DNA of 10,518 nucleotides from Ectocarpus siliculosus (GCA_000310025.1 FN649750.1:1763322-1773839), one strand, 5' to 3'. Shown: positions 1 through 7,408, numbered from the stretch's first letter. The notes: generated from the sequence alone by a model not told the origin. Numbers and translations: made by a program.

Positions 1-151
1 CCATGACGGGCAGTTCTTCTTGTGTGTGGGGGTTCTTTTCTTTCTTTTTCCGCTTGGTGGACACCCACCGGGGCTTCCCTTTAAGTTTTGGGTAAGGGGG
101 GGGGCCTTTTTTTATTTTTTCCTTTTTTGGCACCGGTGTCCCGGCCACGGT

Positions 152-182
<31 letters not shown>
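1..182. repeat. Homopolymer-rich low-complexity stretch ending in G21
   Basis: The first 180 bases are T-rich and G-rich runs, including T10 at 151-160 and an uninterrupted run of 21 G at 162-182. Short ORFs here translate to Phe/Gly/Pro-rich peptides and are not credible genes. The G-run sits directly at the head of a dispersed repeat, as do shorter G-runs at the other copies. Long homopolymers like this are also typical of low-quality or unresolved assembly, so the exact length should not be trusted. Confidence 0.8.
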
Positions 183-335
183 CGTACTCTCATGTATTGC
201 ATGCCTTTTAGCGGTTAGACCATTGACTACGCCTCGTCGAGAGTAGGACGGAGAATCGTTCCCACAGGACCCATCAACGATGGCCAATCGATACTTTGAC
301 CGATCTCCGATGGCCGATCGCTCCTTCCATTATTG
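183..335 (+). repeat. Dispersed repeat family, copy 1
   Basis: After the G21 run the sequence has the family signature: a tactctcatg-like start, the block GGTTAGACCATTGAC at about 213-227, a cctcg.cgagag segment, and then cacaggaccc..caacgatggccaatcg. The same blocks in the same order recur near 3059, 6297 and 7123. The copy fades out around a second G-run near 340. I see no coding capacity conserved among copies. A tRNA-derived SINE is one possibility, discussed in the findings. Confidence 0.7.
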
Positions 336-721
336 TCCCGGGGGGGAGTGAACGGCCGCCAGAAGTGCCGCTGTGAGCTATTTAGGCGGCGACGGGAGCT
401 AGCCGCTATGATGCAAAGAAGGCTCAAGCCTCTTCGTCGCTTTCTATCTTGCTGACAGACCACGGGTGGTTGAGAGAAGTGGTGGACGTTCAAAAAACAG
501 CCCAAAAAGGTTGGGCTCAACGGGGGTACATAGATAGGATCGGGGGTGGGGTATAGACGTGACACAGCAAGGAACACGCGAGGGCAAAAAGCTGGAGACA
601 GCAGAGCACAGCTCAAACCTACTGGTACATCAATGCATGCTTCACTCACCCCTATTTAACGGGACGATTTATCTACTTGTCCATCCATCCCGAAAGAATC
701 TAGCAAACGAGCGAGACTCAC
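336..721. other. No gene seen; probably intron or 3' flank of the M-domain gene
   Basis: This stretch follows the strong minus-strand splice donor at 721. It should therefore contain intron sequence and possibly the next exon, which should encode the end of the SRP54-type M domain (a helix of the kind V-N-x-L-L-x-x-F). I searched the minus-strand frames for such a segment and did not find it. A 140-residue minus-strand frame at 227-649 runs through the dispersed repeat and has no recognisable domain. The next exon therefore probably lies left of the window. Confidence 0.4.
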
Positions 722-892
722 CACTCCGGCTCGGTCGGCGATGCGCTGGCGGTGTCCGTGCCGGATGGACTCTGGGTTTTTTCTCTGCAGGGGCGTGAGC
801 CCTTCCAGGACCTTTTTCTGCATCTTCATGGCCTGCAGCTCCTCCCGGCTCTTGTTCCACGGGAGCTTCGCCGAAAACTTGTCGAGCGGCTC
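722..892 (-). CDS. SRP54/Ffh-type M-domain protein, exon 3
   Basis: This exon has 57 codons in phase 0. It is bounded on the minus strand by an acceptor (tcgcag, then GAG at 892) and a consensus donor (GTG, then gtgagt starting at 721). The middle and end match the methionine-rich (M) domain of the signal recognition particle GTPase SRP54/Ffh. They contain E-G-L-T-P-L-Q-R-K-N-P-E followed by H-R-Q-R-I-A-D-R-A-G-V, against the family pattern MTPxERrNPel...SRrkRIAxGSG. The start, E-P-L-D-K-F-S-A-K-L-P-W, fits the family's linker before the first M-domain helix. The bacterial TPxER-type form points to an organellar (plastid or mitochondrial) rather than cytosolic SRP54. The RNA-contact loop is divergent: RAG replaces the usual GSG. 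The M domain normally binds SRP RNA and signal sequences; that role is inferred here. The exon is preceded by tandem copies of its own acceptor. Confidence 0.75.
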
Positions 893-1235
893 CTGCGACG
901 CATACATAAGCGGACCATAAACGTTTCGTTAATGCTTATGCTATTACAGTATAACACGCGGACAATAGACATTATAATGTTGCTAGATTTTTAAATGCTA
1001 GTTGTACGAGCGGCTCCTGCGACACATACGCGGACCGTGGAAGTTTCGTTCACGCTAATGCTAGTATAGTTCCATTATTGCTAATAGTTTTTAAATGCTA
1101 GTTATACGAGCGGCTCCTGCGATGAGCGGACCATAGACGATTTGCTTAATGCTAGTTTATCAATTGCTAGTAGTACGAGCGGCGCCTGCGATGCGCGGAC
1201 GGTAGGTAGATGTTCTCATGATAATTGTTTTTCAG
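884..1235 (-). repeat. Tandem repeats duplicating the exon 3 splice acceptor
   Basis: Four head-to-tail copies begin with gagcggctcctgcga or a close variant at 884, 1008, 1108 and 1177, giving unit lengths of 124, 100 and 69 bp and a last partial copy. Read on the minus strand, each unit contains an intron-like tail with ctagcat motifs, then cgcag followed by GAGCCGCTC (GCGCCGCTC in the copy at 1177). That is the exon 3 acceptor plus its first nine coding bases. The three extra copies then run into gtac or gtat instead of into the exon body. The array lies at the 3' end of intron 2. Confidence 0.85.
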
Positions 1236-2104
1236 TGTTAAAAGACCTTAGTTGTTGTGTACATTCCAGTTTTTGTCAGCCGGGTCAGAGACGCCAATCT
1301 GAAATTGGGGAATTCTAGATACTCGATGAAACTGAAATCAACGTATAGTACTCCGTGTTTAACACCGGACGAAACATGTTGAAATATTTCCCCCGTCGTT
1401 TTCTCGGGTAGTAGCCTTCGCAGGGATTTTCCATTTTTAAGTAAACATATTGGATAAAGCATGCAATCGGGGAAGCTTCGTTAGGGCTAAGGTGACGGAT
1501 AGAGGGTATGCGTAACCCCTTCCTATTCCATTTCCTCATATAGAATAAAAAATCTCGCGAAGGCGGTCCTTCCGGAGAGGCTTGGCTGAAATCTTGTCCC
1601 GTGGTGTTTTGCCGTAATTCTTATTTTTCTGCTATGTTTTCCTTCTTCATGCTCTGTTTTTCGCTGTTTTTGTCAAAGGTACAAAAAGAGGCTCTCCAGC
1701 ATAAGGTTCAAAGAAAAAGTCGACTGGGGCCTACAAAAAAAGAAAAAAAAAAAAAAAGACAAGAACGGCAAGAAGAAACAAAAAAACGAACACCACGACA
1801 AAAATCACGAGAAAAACTCCTGCAAAATGCGTCTTGGCTGAGACCTCGTTGAGCCGTCTGTGCCAATAAAAATGATAAGGGTTTCCTGGTTTTATGCTTT
1901 CGTTTTGTTAAAGGACTTGTCTGTTCGCATCTCGCCAGGGAATAATATTGCCTGTTGTAGGTCTACATGATATCCGCACGACCCCGTTGGTCTCTAGGAA
2001 TAACAACAAGTGGAGGGGCAAGACTCTCCAACAATATGGTGAACGATATATGGTGGCAGAACAAAATAAAACGGCGGCGAAGATGCATGCAACAAAAAAG
2101 GCAC
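1236..2104 (-). other. Rest of intron 2 of the M-domain gene
   Basis: This stretch lies between the tandem acceptor array and the donor after exon 2 (GAG, then gtgcc from 2104). No further exon is required: exon 2 ends in phase 0, exon 3 starts in phase 0, and joining them leaves the family linker only about five residues short. It holds an A-rich tract (about 1735-1757) and two weak echoes of the exon 3 start near 1581-1600 and 1832-1855. ORFs of 74 to 83 codons here show no recognisable domain. Confidence 0.5.
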
Positions 2105-2184
2105 CTCAATGATCTTGGCGAAGTCATCCAGGTTGAAGCTCTCCTTCAAGGACAGCTCCTCCATCTGTTCCTTGAACTGCTTTT
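2105..2184 (-). CDS. SRP54/Ffh-type M-domain protein, exon 2
   Basis: This is an 80-nt exon. It starts with two bases that complete a split codon, followed by 26 full codons ending in GAG before the donor gtgcc. The acceptor is ctcgcag, and the nearly 100 bases upstream on the minus strand contain no AG, as expected between branch point and acceptor. The peptide includes E-S-F-N-L-D-D-F-A-K, matching the F-x-L-x-D-F motif that links the G and M domains in SRP54/Ffh (FDLNDF in E. coli Ffh), preceded by a charged helix. A phase 1 entry fits exon 1 and the phase 0 exit fits exon 3. An alternative acceptor eight bases later (2176) would give 24 codons in phase 0 but would not fit exon 1. Confidence 0.62.
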
Positions 2185-2579
2185 CTGCGAGTTCGGGTGT
2201 GTTCCAGAGCGGGAGGCAGGCCGTGCAGGAGCGGGGTTGCAAAGCGATTGAAAGACAGGGGAGATATGGTAAATAAATGATAGGGGAAGAGAGGGAGAGA
2301 GAAAGGGGATGGAGGGGGGGAAGGGGAGACACACACACACGTAGAGACAGAGACAGAGACAGACAGGGACAGAGATAAAGACAGAGACAGAGATAAAGAC
2401 AGAAACAGAGATAAAGACAGAGATGGAGACACAGAGCCGTACGAACAAAGAGAAAGGAAATACATACTCTTGTTGCCACTCCCCCCCCCTCTTTGCCGAC
2501 ATCAGGCACCCGACACTCTCAACACCGGTGAACCTTCTTCCTGAGTCAGCCCGCGTGTCGTTCCGTTGTTCTCAACATA
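2185..2579 (-). repeat. Purine-rich satellite in intron 1 (pyrimidine-rich on the transcript)
   Basis: From about 2281 to 2430 the plus strand is almost pure purine plus C: GA repeats, a CA stretch, then repeated agacag and gataaagacag blocks with an irregular period of about 18-24 bases. On the minus strand this is a long CT tract upstream of the exon 2 acceptor. Three overlapping minus-strand ORFs (Ser/Leu/Cys-Val rich) arise only from the satellite. No gene is seen in 2431-2579. Confidence 0.75.
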
Positions 2580-2815
2580 GCATACATACAAACACAGAGA
2601 CTATCCCGTTCGAGATATAGCCACAGCAGTCGAAGGCGATGTGTTCAAGTCTTGGGAGAAAAAAAACGGCTGAACAAACGTTGTTCGGAGATGGGAAAGC
2701 TGTGCCATTCCTTAGAAGTACATACACTCAAAGAGACTATGCTTTCGAGGTAATACCACAGCAGTCGAAGGGGATGTGTGGAAGTCTTACAGTGAGTGGG
2801 AGGAAAATCCGCTCG
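2580..2815. repeat. Imperfect direct duplication, about 90-100 bp, 136 bp apart
   Basis: The block around catacatac..agagactat..ttcgag..ccacagcagtcgaagg.gatgtgt..aagtctt appears at about 2580-2660 and again at about 2718-2796 in the same orientation. Identity is high in the core (ccacagcagtcgaagg and the following gatgtgt) and fades at both ends. It falls within intron 1 of the minus-strand gene and has no evident coding role. Confidence 0.7.
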
Positions 2816-3058
2816 ATAATTGGCATATTTTCGAGTCGACAAAAGCCTACAGTATACGCTGAAATATATCAGTGATGCCAGCTGGTGCGATCATAAAAGC
2901 ATTATGTTACCACGGTATTTTGCAGCAAGGGCAGGTCTCCGCTGCAACCGCGTGCATGTATTCAACGCAAGCACCGGTCTCACAGGTCTGGTTCCCCGAT
3001 CCAACACAACAAACAGAAAACGAAAATTCCCTGGCTTGGCTTCGAGATTCGTAGCAGA
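2816..3058. other. No gene seen (intron 1)
   Basis: Two plus-strand ORFs of 60 and 123 codons cross this stretch, but neither resembles a known domain. The longer one continues into the dispersed repeat that follows. I regard it as intron sequence. Confidence 0.4.
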
Positions 3059-3185
3059 GGGGGGGTGTACTCATAGTCGTGCATGCCGTAGTCGTTTGAC
3101 CATTGACCTCGCATCCCTACAAAGCCGGGACGGAGCACGCCGGGTTCTCACCGGACCAGGCTCTCTCATCACCAAGCGCGAAGCG
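3059..3185 (+). repeat. Dispersed repeat family, copy 2 (short, diverged)
   Basis: A G7 run (3059-3065) is followed by tgtactcatag, gcatgcc, then a gtcgtttgaccattgacct block. This matches the family core (GGTTAGACCATTGAC) with several changes. A cacgccggg..tctcaccggacc stretch follows, more distantly similar to the cacaggaccgatcacc block of the other copies. It is the most diverged of the four copies and lacks the downstream extension seen at 6420 and 7255. Confidence 0.5.
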
Positions 3186-3454
3186 CCGTGAGGTATTTGG
3201 CGAGTCGCATGAAGGGTGAGCTGCATCCTGCTAAGGGTGTTCGGCATCTTGTGCTTACTTCCTTGCGTACGGATGACAGCTACGTATGACTAAATTTACT
3301 TTCTGGTGCTTTCACTTCCAGAGACAGTTGTAAGCACTGTGTAACTGCCTCGAGGAAGCTTGACCATTTTAACACAACGTGGTGCGATCATCCCCCGTTG
3401 CGCGGAGTAAGGGTTCTCGACCCCGCACAACATGATCTACTCGACCACCGCTAT
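3186..3454. other. No gene seen (intron 1)
   Basis: I find no ORF with a recognisable product and no repeat that I could match elsewhere in the window. Confidence 0.4.
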
Positions 3455-3504
3455 GGTTACCGCCAAAAAAAACACGAGGTAAAAAAAAAAAAAAAACGGT
3501 AACC
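3455..3504. repeat. 8-bp inverted repeat around an A-rich loop with A16
   Basis: GGTTACCG at 3455-3462 is mirrored by CGGTAACC at 3497-3504, a perfect 8-bp stem. The loop contains A8 and an uninterrupted A16 (3481-3496). It lies in the intron of the minus-strand gene. The arms could mark a small hairpin or a homopolymer insertion, but nothing proves a function. Confidence 0.55.
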
Positions 3505-3530
3505 TGGTTGCCGAGTTCACGAAGTGAATT

Positions 3531-3673
3531 GGCTTGTTGTACAACGTCGTTGCCAAGCGACGAAAACCCAATCCCGATGGCAAACACCGAGTGGGGGGCT
3601 TGTTTTACAACGTCGTTGCCAAGCGACGAAAACCCAAACCCCGATGGCAAACACCGGGGGGGGGGGGGGGGGG
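3531..3673 (+). repeat. Two-copy 66-bp tandem repeat followed by G18
   Basis: Two consecutive copies of ttgttnTACAACGTCGTTGCC...GATGGCAAACACCG lie at about 3531-3597 and 3598-3655, differing by only a few bases. Each copy ends in a G-rich stretch; the second runs into 18 consecutive G (3656-3673). Overlapping ORFs on both strands pick up a duplicated peptide here only because the unit is repeated. Confidence 0.8.
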
Positions 3674-3947
3674 AACACGAACACATGCGACACCGCTGGC
3701 GTTGCTGTTGCTGCAGAAACTCCTACACTGCCACCAAGGAAATATGGTATGGTATGGAATGTTGGTGGAATTCCGTAGGAAGAGTACGGAAGAGGAGCTT
3801 CTTCTCCGCGGAGACGCGGAAAATCTAAAAAATGCGAAGGATTCAACAACCAACAACGAAGTAACATCCAACAGCCAAGAACAGCAGTCAACGGCCACCA
3901 ACAACCAACGGTAAAAAAACGACCGTTACCACCCCCTTCTCTCGCAC

Positions 3948-4125
3948 CTTGTTTCGCGGTGTTCCTGTTGATGATCTTGTCCTGCACCGAGTCCATGACG
4001 CCAAATCCCCTCACCCCCGCACCCTCTACGCCTCTTCCGGTCGGCAACAAGACCCTCCAATCTCTCCCCCCGCCGCCGCCACCGCTGCAACCGCTACCCC
4101 GCAGGGAGCAAGAAGGGGGAGCCAT
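3948..4125 (-). CDS. SRP54/Ffh-type M-domain protein, putative exon 1
   Basis: The reliable part is 3948-3996: ATG with G at -3 and +4, then M-D-S-V-Q-D-K-I-I-N-R-N-T-A-K-Q, and one extra base before the donor (CAAG, then gtgcgag). That phase joins exactly to exon 2, making a Glu codon across the junction. The codons are rich in G/C at third positions. The frame is open upstream to another ATG at 4123-4125, which would add 43 residues containing five Arg and a Gly run, loosely like an organelle-targeting leader. The next in-frame stop is near 4250, with no ATG between it and 4125. The exon could instead be internal with an acceptor near 4010-4016, in which case NG-domain exons would lie further upstream. 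I found none in the window. Confidence 0.4.
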
Positions 4126-4308
4126 CCGCCCCGCTCCAGACACCGACGCGCTGACGATAGGTCGCAGGGTTGGCAGACTGCGCGCGGGGGAGACAATAGC
4201 CAGCAGGGGGGGTTCAGGGCGTTGAGCAAAAGAAAGCAGGCGCTTTCAATGAGGGAAGGCGGCGGGGTTGGGTGAAAAAAACCCGTTTGAACAGCCTTGC
4301 GTGAAAAA

Positions 4309-4878
4309 TTATAGGGGATAATGCCAGCGTGTGGTGCGACTTTGCTTGGCGATGGGAGGACAGGATTGGGCAGGTCGGAAGTTAATGGTGTGGTGAACGC
4401 AGAAATTGTGCACTCGTGGCGTCCTCTGCTGTGACCAAAGGGAAGGCCCGTTCTTGATGAATTGAGTGGAAGTAATTTCTTTGTTTGGAGCCAGGTAGGG
4501 CAAGCGAAGAGAGCCCGTCGGGTGTTTGTAGGAGGCGCCCTGTTTAGAGTTGGGAGAGAAATGTTGTTCCCACACGTGGTCTACCACATTTTGCCGCGTT
4601 TGCCCTTGAAAAATCACCTCAGCGTGACACGGAGAAGAACCCCTAGTATGATACACCTGGCACTTGGGTAAGTTTAGTGGGTTGTCCGAGAAGGCCCAGA
4701 CACCGGTCGGGAGGGTGCTTGGATTGCCTGATGTTTCCTCCTTCTCCTTTGCCACCATAGTGAACAGTGCCTGCACGTCTGCACCCCTAAACGTTAAAAT
4801 TGCGAGAGCCTCACCAGTCCGTCGTCGCTCTAACACGACCCCAATGGCGTGCATGTACCTCATATGCCTCCCCTTCAT
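4309..4878 (-). CDS. Hypothetical protein, 189 codons, zinc-finger-like spacing
   Basis: This frame is open from an ATG at 4876-4878 to a stop at 4309; the frame itself is open a little further upstream. An ORF this long is unusual by chance here but not decisive. I do not recognise the product. Residues in the middle show C-x10-C-x16-H-x4-H, with the segment F-Q-G-Q-T-R-Q-N-V-V-D-H between the second Cys and first His. That recalls a stretched C2H2 or BED-type finger of transposon or DNA-binding proteins. There is no signal peptide or membrane segment. A 124-codon plus-strand frame overlaps part of it (4664-5038) and is the competing reading. It lies upstream of the M-domain gene on the same strand and does not look like a GTPase-domain exon. 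Confidence 0.3.
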   Translation of the reverse strand: MKGRHMRYMHAIGVVLERRRTGEALAILTFRGADVQALFTMVAKEKEETSGNPSTLPTGVWAFSDNPLNLPKCQVYHTRGSSPCHAEVIFQGQTRQNVVDHVWEQHFSPNSKQGASYKHPTGSLRLPYLAPNKEITSTQFIKNGPSLWSQQRTPRVHNFCVHHTINFRPAQSCPPIAKQSRTTRWHYPL

Positions 4879-4941
4879 GACCGTGGTTGAACAGCCGACA
4901 GCTGGCTGCTGCACAAGAACTCTCTGCTCACGACTCTGCAC

Positions 4942-6000
4942 ACAACAGAGCAGGCCTCCTCGGGTTCACGCAGCCGACAACACAGAGCGAGAGGACGAGT
5001 CATACCGTCATACCTCCAACCTGGGGCCCTCTGGCTGATGCAAGAAAACGACGATGGTATTGGGCCCATGGTATTGCGGCTCACCCTCGTCTCTGCATCT
5101 CTCCATTGACAAGCCCTACGACTGCAACACCCGTGTCCAACTATCCCCAGCTTTTATGCATGCCTCTCTCTTTCTTTCTCCCTCTACCTATCGCTTTCTC
5201 TCGCCCGTCCTCGCTAGCTCTCCACAACCTACACCACGCTGCTAACCGCCGTGCGTGGCGAGTTGCCGAAACGCGGACTGGTCAAGGTAACGCCGATAGA
5301 CGATCCATCATCACATCCCGGTCATGGGTATTCATGATTTCGTGCGCGCCACCTACCTCCTTCGCATCGCCATGGCTGCAGATATAAGCACAGCAGTACG
5401 GGAATAGCACAACAGCACCAGGCTGCGCGGCACTCTCTGCTCCAAAGTGCCAACTGCACAACTGCACTCAACGGGAGGGTCCCTGCGGATTGGATGAAAG
5501 GGGTTTTCGAAAGTCCGGGCGGCTTTTTGGTTCGTTTTCGAACTATGAATAATGTGGAAATAAAAAATAAATGTGCAAGGAGTGGATCTTGCGGAATCAC
5601 ATACGTGCGGTACTGCTGTGCGCCACTATCGACGGTGGGACACAGGCCGAGATGATGCCTCTCACCCCGTCGACGATTCCTGTCAATGTCAGCCGCGGAT
5701 GGTGCTGTGGTCGGCGAGTACGAAGCGTTTTGATCCCCGACGTCGTTTCCGATGCAATCCGGCACGAAACAAACCCTTGCGTGGCGTGTGTTTCACAATA
5801 TATTCACACAAACAAACGAGGTGACCACTTTGCATGAGAGATTGTATGCGGAGAAGAATTGTGCGAAACAAGAAAATAGCACGGCGGAAGAACAGAGGGT
5901 TGCGCATCAGAAACAGCAGAGGGTCGTCAACCAAGAACGGTGGGTGGGTGTCAATCGCGAATGCCGTGGACACCCCATACAGCACGCGCCACCACTTAAT
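4942..6000. other. Intergenic, no supported gene
   Basis: 5080-5235 is pyrimidine-rich on the plus strand (ctctctctttctttctccctct-like). Several ORFs of 60 to 166 codons exist on both strands but have no recognisable motifs, and they overlap each other in conflicting frames. 5540-5575 is a short A/T-rich patch. I see no promoter or RNA gene that I can defend. Confidence 0.4.
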
Positions 6001-6187
6001 TAAGAACCTACCAGGTAGGAGGTAAGATCTTGAGCCTCAAACAATTCAAAATATAAGAACTTGGTCATAAGAACAGGTGCTCAGTTCCGACGTGGCATTA
6101 AGAACAAGAACCCGCCCTCATGGTGTACCAATGCGCATACAGATAAGAACGGGGAGCCCCAAAACGCGGCGGCTGCAAGATAAGACC
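6001..6187 (+). repeat. Cluster of TAAGAAC heptamers
   Basis: TAAGAAC occurs at 6001, 6054, 6068, 6099 and 6144, and shortened TAAGA at 6023 and 6181, all on the plus strand, with irregular spacing of 14 to 53 bases. Five exact heptamers in 150 bases is far more than expected by chance. No longer unit is shared, so this is not a simple tandem satellite. A decayed repeat or a set of binding sites are both possible. Confidence 0.5.
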
Positions 6188-6284
6188 TCAGGAAGGTTGG
6201 GGGTGACCCAAACAGCAGTTTGTTTCAGATTCGAGGCGGGGGGGGAGATGACCTCGTGATAAAATGATTGTACGCTCGACGCGC

Positions 6285-6553
6285 GGAGGGGGAGGGTACT
6301 CTCTCTCTCATGTTTCGCACGCCTTAGAGGTTAGACCATTGACCACACGTCCTCGAGAGGATGCATAACTGTGCCCACAGGACCGATCACCGATGGCCAA
6401 CCATAATTCCTTCCTATATACTTCGAAGTACTTTGGCAAAGTTCAAGAACTAGTCTATCTATCCTATCGATACCACTTCCCTCCTTTTCAACCCACTTTC
6501 TATGCCCTAGTGCAGCCACCGTCTTCTCCTGGCTATTTCATGCCTCAAATATA
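6285..6553 (+). repeat. Dispersed repeat family, copy 3 (long form)
   Basis: This copy begins with a G-rich head (ggagggggaggg), then tactctctctctcatg, GGTTAGACCATTGACCAC, cctcgagagga and cacaggaccgatcaccgatggcc. It continues through a region shared with copy 4: tatctatcctatcgata, a ccttttcaaccc block, and cctggctatt.catgcctcaa ending near 6550. Over the last 93 bases of the shared part the two copies are about 88% identical. Changes between copies are mostly non-synonymous in the only open frame, so it is not protein-coding. Confidence 0.8.
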
Positions 6554-7116
6554 TCCCTGCAGCTTTCCTTCTACGTGTCCAACTCAGTCATGTACATTTC
6601 TCTACCATTGTCGCCCAACACGGACGGACGTTTCGAAAACGACATGAACCCGTCGCACTCAGAGCCGCATGCACATTTGAACTTGTCGTCTTCATGGTCT
6701 TCCTTCGCGAATCTTCGTCAACGTTCTCAAAGGCCGTTCTCCCCAGCGCAAATTTTGACGTTCGGCTTTGTTCATGTAGGTAATTTTTCCTTTCAACATC
6801 CGTACCGGTACACATCTAGACCCTCCCAATATCCTTGGATCCTTTTTCTTATTGTGTAGCAGATTTCTTGTTCTCGGGCCCCTATAGACCCACCGTTCGT
6901 TCCCAATGTATCAGCCTCATCCATTTTGAACTCTTCTATACGCCATCTACATTAATCCACTCCCTGGGTTGTTACCTCTATTCGTGTTTGTCCACTTCGC
7001 CTCTCAAGCTTCTCTCGGCAGCCTTTCCTCTCCCATGTCGTGCACCACACGGTACTACTTGCCATTTAGCTTCCTTACGCCTCTTCCCTATCGTATGCAT
7101 AGGAGTTGGATCCGAA
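6554..7116. other. 560-bp spacer between the two long repeat copies
   Basis: Pyrimidine-rich plus-strand sequence separates copies 3 and 4. I see no recognisable reverse transcriptase, integrase or tRNA primer-binding site at the inner edge of copy 3, and no clear polypurine tract before copy 4 beyond the G-run itself. ORFs of up to 112 codons have no known motif. Confidence 0.4.
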
Positions 7117-7379
7117 GGGGGGACGTACTCTCTTTCTCTCATGTTTTGGATGCCTAAGAGGTTAGACCATTGACCACGCGTCCTCGACAAGACGCAGCAT
7201 TGTTCACACAGGACCGATCACCGATGGCCAATCGTTCGATCCTACTTTGCCAAAAAGGTGGCTAAAATGTTTTCCATAGCCTATCTATCCTATCGATATC
7301 AGTTCCCGCCTTTTCAACCCATTTGCTATACCCCAGTACAGCTACCGTCTGCTCCTGGCTATTCCATGCCTCAAGCACG
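7117..7379 (+). repeat. Dispersed repeat family, copy 4 (long form)
   Basis: A G6 head (7117-7122) is followed by acgtactctctttctctcatg, tgcctaagagGTTAGACCATTGACCAC, cctcgacaag, cacaggaccgatcaccgatggccaatcg, and the extension through tatctatcctatcgatat to catgcctcaag near 7379. It has the same order and orientation as copy 3. In this copy the segment tgcctaagagg (7151-7161) differs at one position from a Pol III A box, and ggaccgatcac (7211-7221) loosely resembles a B box 60 bases later. Confidence 0.8.
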
Positions 7380-7408
7380 AACAAGCCTCGTGGCGCGAGA
7401 GGAGGGTG

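Noticed and set aside
227-649. A 140-codon minus-strand ORF considered as the next exon of the M-domain gene
   Set aside because: It runs through dispersed repeat copy 1 and lacks the V-N-x-L-L helix expected after exon 3.
1994-2509. Minus-strand ORFs of 113-171 codons rich in Ser, Leu, Cys and Val
   Set aside because: They are generated by the pyrimidine-rich satellite. Only the 80-nt exon inside them (2105-2184) looks coding.
3369-3828. Overlapping ORFs on both strands with an internal peptide duplication
   Set aside because: They arise from the 66-bp tandem repeat and the G18 and A16 runs. They conflict with each other and have no domain.
5322-5765. A 147-codon minus-strand ORF in the intergenic region
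   Set aside because: It has no recognisable motif, biased codons or homologous pattern, and other frames of similar length overlap it.
6453-7376. A similar peptide (Y-L-S-Y-R-Y ... F-P-P-F-Q-P) encoded in both long repeat copies
   Set aside because: Of 11 codon changes in the 31 shared codons, 8 alter the amino acid, so there is no sign of selection on the protein. The similarity is inherited from the DNA repeat.
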